64,000 bases of DNA from Actinoalloteichus caeruleus DSM 43889 (GTDB lineage Bacteria > Actinomycetota > Actinomycetes > Mycobacteriales > Pseudonocardiaceae): the NCBI RefSeq assembly GCF_000429185.2, contig NZ_AUBJ02000001.1:4092001-4156000 (forward strand), written 5' to 3'. Each line of letters opens with the position of its first letter. Position 1 is the first letter of the stretch. The translations under genes were made by a program, and so were the position numbers. Below are positions 42,297 through 50,652 of this stretch, piece after piece. Under the pieces are notes generated by a model. It was not told the origin of the DNA. It saw nothing but the letters and a program-made list of their open reading frames with translations, and ran no database searches.

Positions 42297-43399
42297 ATGT
42301 CGGACCGGCAGCGGACGGCGGTACCTGAGGCGTCGATCCAGTACTCGTTCGGAACCGGGCAGGGCGCGCCGACGGTGTGGACCAGTCCGGCGTCGGTGGA
42401 CGTGACCGGGGCGGGAGTCGCGGACGCGGTGCCGCTCGACTTCACCGGCGACGGCCGCCGGGTCGACCTGCTGTGGGACTCGGACGGGGACGGGATCGCC
42501 GACACGGTCCTGCTCGACCTCGACGGCGATGGGGTCGTGGACGCCGCGTTCACCGACCCGACCGGGTTGGGGACCTGGAACGCCCGCGCGGAACTCCCGC
42601 CCTGGGGAGAGGGCTCCGTGGTGCCGCACCCCGACCGGGTGCCCGACCAGCGGTCCGGTGAACAGGAGCCCGGGTTCCCCCCGGCGGTTCCGACCCTCCC
42701 CGGTGAGGACCCGGCCGGAGACGAGGCGACCGGTGGAGCGGAGGACCGGGTCGGCGGGGCCGAGCCGGGGGAACCGACGCCCCGCCAGGGGAGGGCACCG
42801 AGCGGGTACCGGCGCCTCCCGCCGACGAGACCCGCGAGACCGAGGAGACCGGCGAGACCGGCGAGACCGGCGAGACCGGCGAGACCGGCGAGACCGGCGA
42901 GACCGAGGAGCGTCCGCCACGCGAGGAGGGGCCCGGTGTCGAGGAGGCCCCGGTTCCCGACTCCGAGTGGGCCGACGACGTCCGGGACGGTGCCGGCGAC
43001 GTCGGGGAGGGCACCAGGCCCGACGATCCGTGGCTGGACGACATCTTCGGCGCCGTCGCGCCGGACGGTGGCGGGGCGGGCACCCCACTGCGGTGGGTTG
43101 ACTCGGCGGGGCGGGAACAGGTGGCCGTGGCCCGGGTCGACGTCGACCAGGACGGGGTGCCCGACGCGGCCTGGGTGGACTACGACGGGGACGGCCGGGC
43201 GAACGAGGCCGTGGTGGACGTGGACGGCGACGGCCGGGCTGACGAGGTGTACGTCGACAGCGACGGGGACGGCGTCCTGGACACCGTGTACCTGGACACC
43301 GACGGGGACGGCGTGATGGACGTCAGGCTGGTGGACACCGACGGGGACGGGGAGATGGACCGGGTGATCGGACGCGGCGAGGAGGGGTTCGACCTCTGA
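42297..43399 (+). pseudogene. Frameshifted acidic protein with Asp/Gly (calcium-binding-like) repeats
   Basis: Two ORFs join into one protein of about 367 residues if one base is added near 42767-42771 (a run of five G). The N-terminal part has DSDGDGIADTVLLDLDGDGV. The middle is an acidic Gly-Glu-Thr repeat encoded by nine-bp units. The C-terminus has five successive DxDxDG units such as DVDGDGRADEVYVDSDGDGV and DTDGDGVMDVRLVDTDGDGE. These resemble EF-hand-like calcium loops of secreted proteins, and similar proteins (DUF6802-type) occur near cca in Pseudonocardiales. I see no signal peptide. As it stands translation leaves the acidic frame and enters an Arg/Pro frame. The cause could be sequencing error, phase variation or true decay. 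Confidence 0.75.
42836..42907 (+). repeat. Nine-bp tandem repeat (Glu-Thr-Gly)
   Basis: Six perfect copies of GAGACCGGC (42845-42898), flanked on each side by the variant GAGACCGAG, eight units in total. In the acidic frame each unit encodes Glu-Thr-Gly. Such repeats change copy number easily, but being a multiple of three this would not shift the frame. Confidence 0.95.
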
Positions 43400-44993
43400 G
43401 ACCGGCGGCCTGACGTGGGCACGGGGCCGCGTAGGGCGCGCGCACGGGCGCTGGTGCGGGGCGGGGGCTCGGGTCAGCTCGTGGGGCGCGGGGCGGAGGA
43501 CTCCGGCCCCGGTCGCCGTCCCGTTCGTCGGGCGCGGGGTCGCCCGCCTCGACCGCTCCGCCGGCCGAACCGCCCCCTCCCGGGCCGTCCTCCGGTGCCC
43601 GACGACTGGCCATCCCGTGTCCCACCAGCCCCAGCAGGTACAGCCCCGCGGCGGCGAAGAGCAGGGCGGGCGAGCGCCCGTCCAGCGGGGCGACCGTGGC
43701 GGCCGCGGCGATCGCGGCCACGTACATGACGTTGAACAGGGTGTCATACAACGCGAAGACCCGACCCCGGTGCTCGTCGACGATGTCCCGCTGGACGGCC
43801 GCGTCGGCGCACAGCTTGACGACCTGGCCAGCGAGCCCCACCAGGAACGACGCGAGCAGCAGGGTCGGGAGCGTCGTCACGATGCCCAGCAGCAGCATGG
43901 TCGCCGCTCCACCGAGCAGGGCGCCGCGCACGGCTCCTCGCGCACCGTGCCTCGCGACGAGCCGGGGGGTGAGCAGCGCCCCCACGACGATCCCGGCGGC
44001 GGCGGCCCCCACGACCTGGCCGACGCCCAGCAGTCCCGCCCGGAACGGCCCGAGGTCGGTGAAACCGTGCCGCATGAGCAACAGCCCGGTGAGGGTTACC
44101 ACGCCGAACGCGGCCCGATGGCTGATCAACGCCAGGAACCCCGCCGTGACGGAGGGCACCGACAACGCGGTCCGCCCTCCGTCGCGCAGGCCGCCCGCCA
44201 CCGCGGCGAGCGTCGCCAACAGGCCTGGCCTGGCGGCGGCCCCGGCGGGGGGCGGGTCGACGCGGCCGTCGGCGGCGGAGGTCCCGGTCGGTTCGTGGCC
44301 GGGGCCCAGAGCCCCGCGGCTGAAACCGACCAGCACGAGGGCCGCGACCAGCGAGCCGGCGGCGGCGATCACGGTGACCAGCGCGGACCCGGCGTCGCCC
44401 GCGCCCAGCACCTCCCGAAGGACGATGGCGGAACCGGCGCCGATGGCGGTGACGGCCGCGCCGAGCGTGGTCGCCGCCGCGTTCGCCGGGACCAGTTCCC
44501 CCGGCGCCACCACGTGCGGCAGGGACGCCGACAGGCCCGCCCCGACGAACCGGCTGACCCCCATCACGAGGAGGGCACCCGCGTACAGCGGCGCCCCGGC
44601 GACGCCCGCCGCGACCGCGGCCGATGTCAGCACGATCAGTGCCCCGCGCACCAGGTTGGCCGTCAGCAACACCCGTCGGCGGTCCCACCGGTCCAGCAGC
44701 GCTCCGGCGAACGGGCCGACCACCGAGTAGGGCAGGAGCAGGACCGCGAGGCCCGCCGCCACCACGGCCGGGTCGGCCTCCCGCTCCGGGTTGAACAGGA
44801 CGGCGCTCCCGAGACCGGCCTGGAAGATCCCGTCGCCCCACTGCGCGGTGAAGCGGCTGATCAACAGCCTGCGGAACCCGGCCCGGGTGCGGACCAACAT
44901 CATGAGCAGCCGGGTGCCGCCGGGCGGCCGGGGCTCGACACCACCGGTGGTGCTCGGTGGGGTGGGGTCGCTCTGGTCGGCACCGGCGTTCAC
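43323..44993 (-). CDS. MFS transporter
   Basis: A 556-residue protein with about 12 membrane segments and the MFS signature between segments 2 and 3 (AGALLDRWDRRRVLL). The first part reads LLISRFTAQWGDGIFQAGLG. The substrate is unknown. The last ~75 residues (from about 480) are Pro/Arg-rich and unlike an MFS end. The frame runs 77 bases into the convergent Asp/Gly-repeat gene, so the natural stop may have been lost. A -10-like TAGGCT at 45002-45007 lies eight bases from the GTG start, with no Shine-Dalgarno. Confidence 0.88.
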   Translation of the reverse strand: MNAGADQSDPTPPSTTGGVEPRPPGGTRLLMMLVRTRAGFRRLLISRFTAQWGDGIFQAGLGSAVLFNPEREADPAVVAAGLAVLLLPYSVVGPFAGALLDRWDRRRVLLTANLVRGALIVLTSAAVAAGVAGAPLYAGALLVMGVSRFVGAGLSASLPHVVAPGELVPANAAATTLGAAVTAIGAGSAIVLREVLGAGDAGSALVTVIAAAGSLVAALVLVGFSRGALGPGHEPTGTSAADGRVDPPPAGAAARPGLLATLAAVAGGLRDGGRTALSVPSVTAGFLALISHRAAFGVVTLTGLLLMRHGFTDLGPFRAGLLGVGQVVGAAAAGIVVGALLTPRLVARHGARGAVRGALLGGAATMLLLGIVTTLPTLLLASFLVGLAGQVVKLCADAAVQRDIVDEHRGRVFALYDTLFNVMYVAAIAAAATVAPLDGRSPALLFAAAGLYLLGLVGHGMASRRAPEDGPGGGGSAGGAVEAGDPAPDERDGDRGRSPPPRAPRADPSPRPAPAPVRAPYAAPCPRQAAGLRGRTPPRRVRSPGPSPRPRRCPPA

Positions 44994-45124
44994 GGTTGCC
45001 GAGCCTAGTCACGACCTCGGTCCCGCGTGGGTCGCGACGCCCGACACCGACGAGTGGGTCCGCCGGGGAAGCGGGCGGGTGGTACCGGCTGTTCGGGACG
45101 ACGGCCAGGTGAAATTATGGTGGA

Positions 45125-45697
45125 GTGCGACCTGACGTCGAGGTTGAACCCGGCACGCTGCTGGTGGCTTCGCCCGGTCTCTCCGACCCGAACTTCCGCC
45201 GAACCGTGGTCTACGTCATCGAACACCGCGGCGAGGGAACGCTGGGCGTCGTGCTGAACCGTCCGAGCGAGACCGCGCTTCGGGACGTGCTGCCGAGTTG
45301 GGGGCCGTACGCCACCCGGCCGAGAGCGGTCTTCCTCGGGGGGCCGGTGGAGCAGAAGGTGGCGCTGTGCCTGGCGGCGCTGCGAACCGGCGTCCGGGTG
45401 TCCGAGGTCCCCGGCACGATCTCGGTGCGCAGCCCGGTGACACTGGTCGACCTCGACCACGACCCTGACACGTTCGCGGGAGTGATCCGGGGGCTCCGCG
45501 TCTTCGCCGGGTACGCCGGCTGGGAGAGCGACCAGCTGGCCGGTGAGATCGAGCGCGGTGACTGGATCGTGGTCCCCGCGCTCCCGGACGACATCCTGGC
45601 CCCACCCAACGACGACCTGTGGGGACGGGTGCTCCGGCGGCAACCGATGCCGCTGGCGCTGTTGGCCACCCACCCCTCGGACCCCCGCCGCAACTGA
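45125..45697 (+). CDS. YqgE/AlgH family protein
   Basis: A 190-residue protein with the complete UPF0301 pattern: GTLLVASPGLSDPNFRRTVV, then GTLGVVLNRPSE, VFLGGPVEQ, RVFAGYAGWESDQLAGEIE and GDWIVVPALPDDI. The biochemical role of the family is not settled; in Pseudomonas AlgH was linked to transcription. The GTG at 45125 gives the best N-terminus; the ATG seven bases upstream is out of frame. A single gene between the divergent MFS gene and the convergent SdpI-family gene. Confidence 0.93.
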   Translation: MRPDVEVEPGTLLVASPGLSDPNFRRTVVYVIEHRGEGTLGVVLNRPSETALRDVLPSWGPYATRPRAVFLGGPVEQKVALCLAALRTGVRVSEVPGTISVRSPVTLVDLDHDPDTFAGVIRGLRVFAGYAGWESDQLAGEIERGDWIVVPALPDDILAPPNDDLWGRVLRRQPMPLALLATHPSDPRRN

Positions 45698-45774
45698 ACG
45701 GGCCGCGCACCCGACGTCCTGGCTCGGACTGGGGAAGCACCGCGTCGGCGGGGGACGGTCGGCGGCGTCCAGCC

Positions 45775-46290
45775 TCAGCCCGCGGCGCCCGGGGTGGCCC
45801 TGCCACCGAGCGCGCTGGCCACGCCGCACGCGCTGTCGCCGCAGCACTGACCGGAACAGCCCAGTCGCCGACCCTGCGGCTTGGGCGCGGGAACCCGGGA
45901 CGCCGCCTGGTGGCCGAGCAGGCAGCCGGCGGCGGTCAACGCCAGCCCGCCCAGCCCGCCGACCACGCCGAGGGTGACCACGGTCGCGGTGCCGGTGGCG
46001 AAGGGCACCAGGGCGCCGAGCACGGTCAACACCGCTCCGGCGACCAGCAGGGGGAGACCGGCGGCCTTGTTGCCGACCCGGAAGGCCTCGTCGCTGCGCA
46101 TCGTCGCGGGTGTCTGCACACCCGCCCACGAGTTCTTCGGCAGGGCTTCCCGGAGGCCGCGCAGACCCACGAAGCCGACGGCGACGCCGGCGGCCACCAT
46201 GACCAGCATCAGGAGGATGCGAGGAACGGTGATCCCCCCCGCCTCCGCCTGTGCGGCGAGAACCTGTCCTGACTCCAGCACGGTCGTCAC
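45775..46290 (-). CDS. SdpI family membrane protein
   Basis: A 171-residue protein with three to four membrane segments. The SdpI signature NSWAGVQTPATMRSDEAF (53-70) follows the first segment. SdpI family members include the immunity protein against the SdpC toxin of Bacillus subtilis, but in actinobacteria they occur without the toxin genes, and none is seen here. The C-terminal tail is unusual: GCSGQCCGDSACGVA has four cysteines within 10 residues, suggestive of metal binding or redox sensing. Confidence 0.82.
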   Translation of the reverse strand: MTTVLESGQVLAAQAEAGGITVPRILLMLVMVAAGVAVGFVGLRGLREALPKNSWAGVQTPATMRSDEAFRVGNKAAGLPLLVAGAVLTVLGALVPFATGTATVVTLGVVGGLGGLALTAAGCLLGHQAASRVPAPKPQGRRLGCSGQCCGDSACGVASALGGRATPGAAG

Positions 46291-46420
46291 CTGGTTGAGG
46301 GTAAGCGGCGCAGGTCAGCCACCTCCCGCTACCCCGGGGTCCGGTGTTCCAGGCCACCACGCCGGACCCGTCCGAACGGCGCCGGTGCTGGCGAGGGCCG
46401 GGTGGCGGTGGGCGATCCGC

Positions 46421-46426
46421 TATCCT
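46421..46426 (+). promoter_or_regulatory. -10-like element of the leuS transcript
   Basis: TATCCT, six bases upstream of the leader-peptide GTG; transcription would start at or beside that codon. I see no clear -35 box. Confidence 0.5.
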
Positions 46427-46432
46427 GACGAC

Positions 46433-46471
46433 GTGAGCATGGGTCGCCTGCTCCTTACACAGCCGCGCTGA
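46433..46471 (+). CDS. leuS leader peptide (12 residues, Leu-Leu-Leu)
   Basis: A 12-codon ORF: GTG AGC ATG GGT CGC CTG, then CTC CTT ACA CAG CCG CGC and TGA. It encodes VSMGRLLLTQPR. Three successive leucine codons (CTG, CTC, CTT) lie 136 bases upstream of the leuS end of this leader, CTT being uncommon in such a GC-rich genome. There is no Shine-Dalgarno, but a -10 element sits six bases upstream, so translation would be leaderless. The stop codon falls inside the first of two hairpins, the second of which is followed by a T-tract. This is the organisation of a ribosome-mediated attenuator that senses charged leucyl-tRNA. Inferred from sequence only. Confidence 0.75.
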   Translation: MSMGRLLLTQPR

Positions 46472-46495
46472 GCGTCGCGAACGCGCCAGCGCGGC
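46462..46495 (+). promoter_or_regulatory. Attenuator hairpin 1 in the leuS leader
   Basis: A nine-bp stem, GCCGCGCTG (46462-46470) with CAGCGCGGC (46487-46495), overlapping the last codons and stop of the leader peptide. An inner stem GCGT/ACGC can form. A ribosome stalled at the leucine codons would cover the left arm. Confidence 0.65.
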
Positions 46496-46496
46496 C

Positions 46497-46535
46497 ACCC
46501 CTCATGCCCTCCCGGGATGGGGGGTTTCGTGTTTT
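46497..46535 (+). terminator. Attenuator terminator in the leuS leader
   Basis: The left arm ACCCCTCAT-GCCC (46497-46509) pairs with GGGATGGGGGGT (46514-46525) with one bulged G, loop TCCC. It is followed by TTTCGTGTTTT (46525-46535). A T-tract is rare in this genome, which supports a genuine intrinsic terminator 70 bases before leuS. Confidence 0.72.
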
Positions 46536-46606
46536 CGGGGGATGGCGCGGCCCTGGCAGGTGCCGCGGCCGGCGATCGAACGGGTGACCGGAGGGAAGGA
46601 AGAGCG

Positions 46607-49516
46607 ATGAGTGAGGCGACTTCGGAGACCGCCGCGCGCGGGGCCGGCGGGGACGGTGACGCGCCGCCGTTCCGCTACACCCCTCGGCTGGCCGCCGAGC
46701 TGGAAGCCAGCTGGCGGGAGCACTGGGCGGCCAACGGCACGTTCCACGCGCCGAACCCGGAGGGTGACCTCGCCCCCTCGGACGGGGAGGGAGCGGTCCC
46801 GGTGGACAAGCTCTTCGTCCAGGACATGTTCCCCTACCCCTCCGGGGCCGGCCTGCACACCGGCCACCCGCTCGGGTTCATCGGCACCGACGTCTACGCC
46901 CGCTACCACCGCATGTTGGGGCGCAACGTCCTGCACACCATGGGGTTCGACGCGTTCGGCCTGCCCGCCGAGCAGTACGCGGTGCAGACGGGGCAGCACC
47001 CGAGGATCACCACCGAGCGGAACATCGAGCGGTACCTGGCCCAGATCCAGCGCCTCGGCCTGGGCCACGACGAACGCCGCCGCATCGCCACCACGGACGT
47101 CGGCTACTACCGGTGGACCCAGTGGATCTTCCTGCGGATCTTCAACTCCTGGTACGACCCGGACGGCAACGACGGTCAGGGACGGGCGCGGCACATCGAC
47201 GAGCTGGTCGCCGAGTTCGAGTCGGGTGCGCGGGAGACCCCGGACGGCCGCGCCTGGGCGGAGCTGTCGGCTGGTGAGCGTCGCCGCGTCCTGAACCAGT
47301 ACCGCCTGGCCTACGTCTCGGACGCGCCGGTCAACTGGTGCCCCGGGCTGGGCACGGTGCTGGCCAACGAGGAGGTGACGGCGGAGGGCCGCAGTGAGCG
47401 CGGCAACTTCCCGGTGTTCCGCCGCAACCTGCGGCAGTGGATGATGCGGATCACCGCCTACGCCGACCGGCTGGTCGACGACCTGGACCGGCTGGACTGG
47501 CCGGACAAGGTCAAGGCGATGCAGCGGAACTGGATCGGCCGTTCCCAAGGGGCCAGGGTCTCCTTCTCCGTCGACGGGGTCGGTGAGCGCATCGAGGTGT
47601 TCACGACGCGGCCGGACACGCTGTTCGGCGCGACCTACCTGGTGTTGGCTCCCGAGAACCCGCTGGTGGACGCCCTGATCGGGGCGGGGTGGCCGGCGGG
47701 GACCCCGGAGTCCTGGACGGGGGGCGCGGCCGACCCGGCCGAGGCGGTGGCGGCCTACCGGCTCACGGCCTCCCGCAAGTCGGAGCTGGAACGGCAGGAG
47801 AACCGGCGGAAGACGGGCGTGTTCACCGGCGCGTACGCCGTGAACCCGGTGACCGGCGGCCGCCTCCCGATCTTCGTCGCCGACTACGTGCTGATGGGTT
47901 ACGGCACCGGCGCGATCATGGCCGTCCCCGGGCAGGACCAGCGGGACTGGGACTTCGCCTCGGCGTTCGACCTGCCGGTGGTGCGGACGGTCCAACCGCC
48001 GGAGGGCTTCGACGGTGAGGCCTACACGGGTGAGGGGCCGGCGATCAACAGCTCCCACCCGTCCTCGGTGGACCTGGACGGCCTGGAGGTCGCCGAGGCG
48101 AAGGAGCGCGTCATCTCCTGGCTCGTCGAGCGGGGGCACGGCGAGCGGACCGTGCAGTACAAGCTGCGGGACTGGCTGTTCTCCCGCCAGCGGTACTGGG
48201 GTGAGCCGTTCCCGATCGTCTACGACGAGGACGGTGAGCCGATCGCCCTGCCGGAGAGCGAACTGCCCGTCGAGCTGCCCGACGTCGACGACTACTCCCC
48301 GAAGACCTTCGACCCGGAGGACGCGGAGAGCGACCCGTTCGCCCCGCTCGGGCGTGCCGAGGAGTGGGCGGAGGTGGAGCTGGACCTCGGGGACGGGCCG
48401 AGGAAGTACCGGCGGGACACCAACACGATGCCGAACTGGGCCGGTTCCTGCTGGTACCAGCTGCGCTACATCGACCCGAACAACCAGGAGACCTTCTGCT
48501 CGCCGGTGAACGAGCGGTACTGGACCGGTCCGCGTCCCGGGGAGCACGGGGACCGGGACACCGGCGGGGTGGACCTGTACATCGGCGGGGTGGAGCACGC
48601 CGTGCTGCACCTGCTGTACAGCCGGTTCTGGCAGAAGGTGCTGTACGACCTGGGTGAGGTGTCCTCGGAGGAGCCCTACCGGCGGTTGTTCAACCAGGGC
48701 TACATCCAGGCCTACGCCTACACCGACTCGCGCGGCGTGTACGTGCCAGCCGAGGAGGTGGAGGAGCGGGACGGCCGCTACTTCTGGAAGGACCAGGAGG
48801 TCACCCAGGAGTACGGGAAGATGGGCAAGAGCCTGAAGAACTCCGTCTCCCCCGACGAGATCTGCGACGCCTACAGCGCGGACACGCTGCGGCTGTACGA
48901 GATGTCGATGGGGCCGATGGACATCTCCCGCCCCTGGGCGACCAAGGACGTCGTCGGTGCCTACCGCTTCCTCCAGCGGGTGTGGCGCAACGTCGTCGAC
49001 GAGACCACGGGCGCGCCGAGGGTCACCGAGGACGCGCCGGACGACGAGACCACGCGGCTGTTGCACCGGACGGTGGCCGGGGTCCGCGAGGACTACGTGG
49101 GGCTGCGCTACAACACGGCGGCGGCGAAGCTGATCGAGTTGAACAACCACCTCACGAAGAGGTACGGCGATTCGACCGGCACGCCGCGTCAGGTGGTGGA
49201 GGCCCTGGTGCTGATGTTGGCCCCGCTCTGTCCGCATGTGGCGGAGGAGTTGTGGTCGCGGCTGGGGCATGCCGAGTCCCTGGCCCACGGCCCGTTCCCG
49301 GTCGCCGATGAGCGGTTCCTGGTCGACGAGACCGTGGAGTACCCCATCCAGGTCAACGGCAAGGTGCGGGCCAGGGTGACGGTGCCGACGGACGCCGACC
49401 AGGAGGCGGTGCGGGCGGCGGCCTTGGCCGAGGAGCGCATCCAGGCGGTGGTCGCGGGGCGTGACCCGCGCAAGGTCATCGTCGTGCCGGGGCGCCTGGT
49501 GAACATCGTCGTCTGA
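46607..49516 (+). CDS. leuS: Leucyl-tRNA synthetase
   Basis: Charges tRNA-Leu with leucine. It is 969 residues from the ATG at 46607 (GGAGGGAAGGA upstream). The HIGH motif is HTGH at 84-87 ([15 protein letters not shown]). The editing domain has [20 protein letters not shown]. The KMSKS motif is KMGKS at 738-742 (in [15 protein letters not shown]). The C-terminal part ends [20 protein letters not shown], then [14 protein letters not shown]. The frame is open 30 codons further upstream but those codons overlap the attenuator terminator. Likely regulated by attenuation in response to leucyl-tRNA supply. Confidence 0.98.
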   Translation: MSEATSETAARGAGGDGDAPPFRYTPRLAAELEASWREHWAANGTFHAPNPEGDLAPSDGEGAVPVDKLFVQDMFPYPSGAGLHTGHPLGFIGTDVYARYHRMLGRNVLHTMGFDAFGLPAEQYAVQTGQHPRITTERNIERYLAQIQRLGLGHDERRRIATTDVGYYRWTQWIFLRIFNSWYDPDGNDGQGRARHIDELVAEFESGARETPDGRAWAELSAGERRRVLNQYRLAYVSDAPVNWCPGLGTVLANEEVTAEGRSERGNFPVFRRNLRQWMMRITAYADRLVDDLDRLDWPDKVKAMQRNWIGRSQGARVSFSVDGVGERIEVFTTRPDTLFGATYLVLAPENPLVDALIGAGWPAGTPESWTGGAADPAEAVAAYRLTASRKSELERQENRRKTGVFTGAYAVNPVTGGRLPIFVADYVLMGYGTGAIMAVPGQDQRDWDFASAFDLPVVRTVQPPEGFDGEAYTGEGPAINSSHPSSVDLDGLEVAEAKERVISWLVERGHGERTVQYKLRDWLFSRQRYWGEPFPIVYDEDGEPIALPESELPVELPDVDDYSPKTFDPEDAESDPFAPLGRAEEWAEVELDLGDGPRKYRRDTNTMPNWAGSCWYQLRYIDPNNQETFCSPVNERYWTGPRPGEHGDRDTGGVDLYIGGVEHAVLHLLYSRFWQKVLYDLGEVSSEEPYRRLFNQGYIQAYAYTDSRGVYVPAEEVEERDGRYFWKDQEVTQEYGKMGKSLKNSVSPDEICDAYSADTLRLYEMSMGPMDISRPWATKDVVGAYRFLQRVWRNVVDETTGAPRVTEDAPDDETTRLLHRTVAGVREDYVGLRYNTAAAKLIELNNHLTKRYGDSTGTPRQVVEALVLMLAPLCPHVAEELWSRLGHAESLAHGPFPVADERFLVDETVEYPIQVNGKVRARVTVPTDADQEAVRAAALAEERIQAVVAGRDPRKVIVVPGRLVNIVV

Positions 49517-49524
49517 GCCGACGG

Positions 49525-49559
49525 GCGGGCCGGTCGTTCGAGGTGGGCGACCGGCCCGC
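49525..49559 (+). terminator. Terminator hairpin after leuS
   Basis: A perfect 12-bp stem, GCGGGCCGGTCG (49525-49536) with CGACCGGCCCGC (49548-49559), nine bases after the leuS stop codon. Confidence 0.85.
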
Positions 49560-49752
49560 GCGCGCCGGGGCGGCGTGGTGGTCCGGTCGCTCCGCCGGTG
49601 GTTGGCGAGGCGGTCCGGTCGCCGCCTGGGCGGCCGGGCGCGACCTCGTCAGCTCGACCGACGGGTCGTCGGGGCGGAAGCGACGGGGTGGTGCGCGGAC
49701 GGCACCGGCCGGGTGGGTCATCCGAGGGGGTTCGGGTGCTGCTCCGGGTCGT

Positions 49753-50511
49753 CTAGCGCGCCCGTGCCTGGCAGGCCCCGCCGCTGCTCGCCTCGGCGAC
49801 GAGTTCGGCCAGCAGCGACTCGAACAGCAGCTCCGCGTTGGAGACGGTGAAGGGGAACCGCTGGAAGACCTCCAGCGCGACGTGACCGTAGAGCCGGCTC
49901 CACCAGCGCAGGATCAGGTACACGGCGCTGAGGGTGAGTTGCTCCTCGGTGGTCTCCACGCCCAGCTCGCCCAGTGAGGCCACCATCTCCCGCCGGTAGG
50001 CGACCAACTCGTCCCGCATCGGCTCCGGGAACGCCTCGTCGTCCGCGTGGGTCAGCTCCTCGTCCTCGAAGTCGGGCAGCCCGGCGATCACCCGCAGGAA
50101 GATCGAACCGAACTGGTCGCGGGAGGTCGGGCCGTCGGTGGGAGCGTCGGTGACGGCCTGCTGCGAGGCGAAGACGAGTTCGAACTCGGTGGGGTGCGCC
50201 AGCGCCCAGCCCCGGAAGGTCCGGCAGACGGTGAGCACGGCTCCCATCTCCTCGCCGGTGTCCGCGGCGCGCGCGCGTGCGGTGATGACCTCCGCCAGGT
50301 CGGAGCAGATCTCCTCCACCAGTCGGTGCAGCAGTTCCTCCCGGGACGGGAAGTACCGGTAGAGGGCCGGCGCGGTCATGCCGAGGTTGCGGGCTATGGC
50401 GCGCAGCGTGACGGCTTCTCGACCTTCCCGCACAAGTAGTTCCCTCGCCTGGGTGAGGATTTCCCGCTCGGTCGCGGAACGTGCGCGCCCTCGACGTGTG
50501 ACCCCCGACAT
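49753..50511 (-). CDS. TetR/AcrR family transcriptional regulator
   Basis: A 252-residue repressor-type protein. The N-terminal HTH is VTLRAIARNLGMTAPALYRY (about 34-53), followed by FPSREELLHRLVEEI. The C-terminal ligand-binding part has the WHG-domain character (FRGWALAHPTEFELVFAS). It is divergent from an MMPL transporter, and the 141-base gap between them contains three palindromic 15-mers. I infer that it controls itself and the transporter. The ligand is unknown. Confidence 0.93.
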   Translation of the reverse strand: MSGVTRRGRARSATEREILTQARELLVREGREAVTLRAIARNLGMTAPALYRYFPSREELLHRLVEEICSDLAEVITARARAADTGEEMGAVLTVCRTFRGWALAHPTEFELVFASQQAVTDAPTDGPTSRDQFGSIFLRVIAGLPDFEDEELTHADDEAFPEPMRDELVAYRREMVASLGELGVETTEEQLTLSAVYLILRWWSRLYGHVALEVFQRFPFTVSNAELLFESLLAELVAEASSGGACQARAR

Positions 50512-50529
50512 ACCTCACCCTTCTGGGTT

Positions 50530-50544
50530 GTAAACACCGTTTAC
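50530..50544. promoter_or_regulatory. TetR operator-like site O1
   Basis: The perfect inverted repeat GTAAACACCGTTTAC (6-3-6), 18 bases upstream of the tetR start. It stands out as AT-rich in GC-rich DNA. Confidence 0.75.
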
Positions 50545-50568
50545 TCAGCCGTACCGTTGCTCGAATGG

Positions 50569-50601
50569 GTGAACGGCGTTAACTGAGTTTACACCGTTCA
50601 C
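50569..50601. promoter_or_regulatory. TetR operator-like sites O2 and O3
   Basis: Two further 15-mers of the O1 type: GTGAACGGCGTTAAC (50569-50583) and GTTTACACCGTTCAC (50587-50601). Their centres are 18 bp apart, about 52-84 bases upstream of the MMPL start codon. Confidence 0.72.
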
Positions 50602-50652
50602 ACCAGTGGATGTCGGCGCGCCGACCGTGCAAGGACTGGTGGAGGAGAACAC

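Noticed and set aside
42836-42907. CRISPR-like array
   Set aside because: The repeat is a nine-bp tandem unit without spacers inside a coding sequence; no cas genes are present anywhere in the window.
45775-46290. SdpC/SdpI toxin-immunity system
   Set aside because: Only the SdpI-type protein is present; no toxin or maturation gene was seen around it.
46517-46606. Upstream start of leuS
   Set aside because: The extra codons overlap the attenuator hairpin and lack a ribosome binding site; the ATG at 46607 has one.
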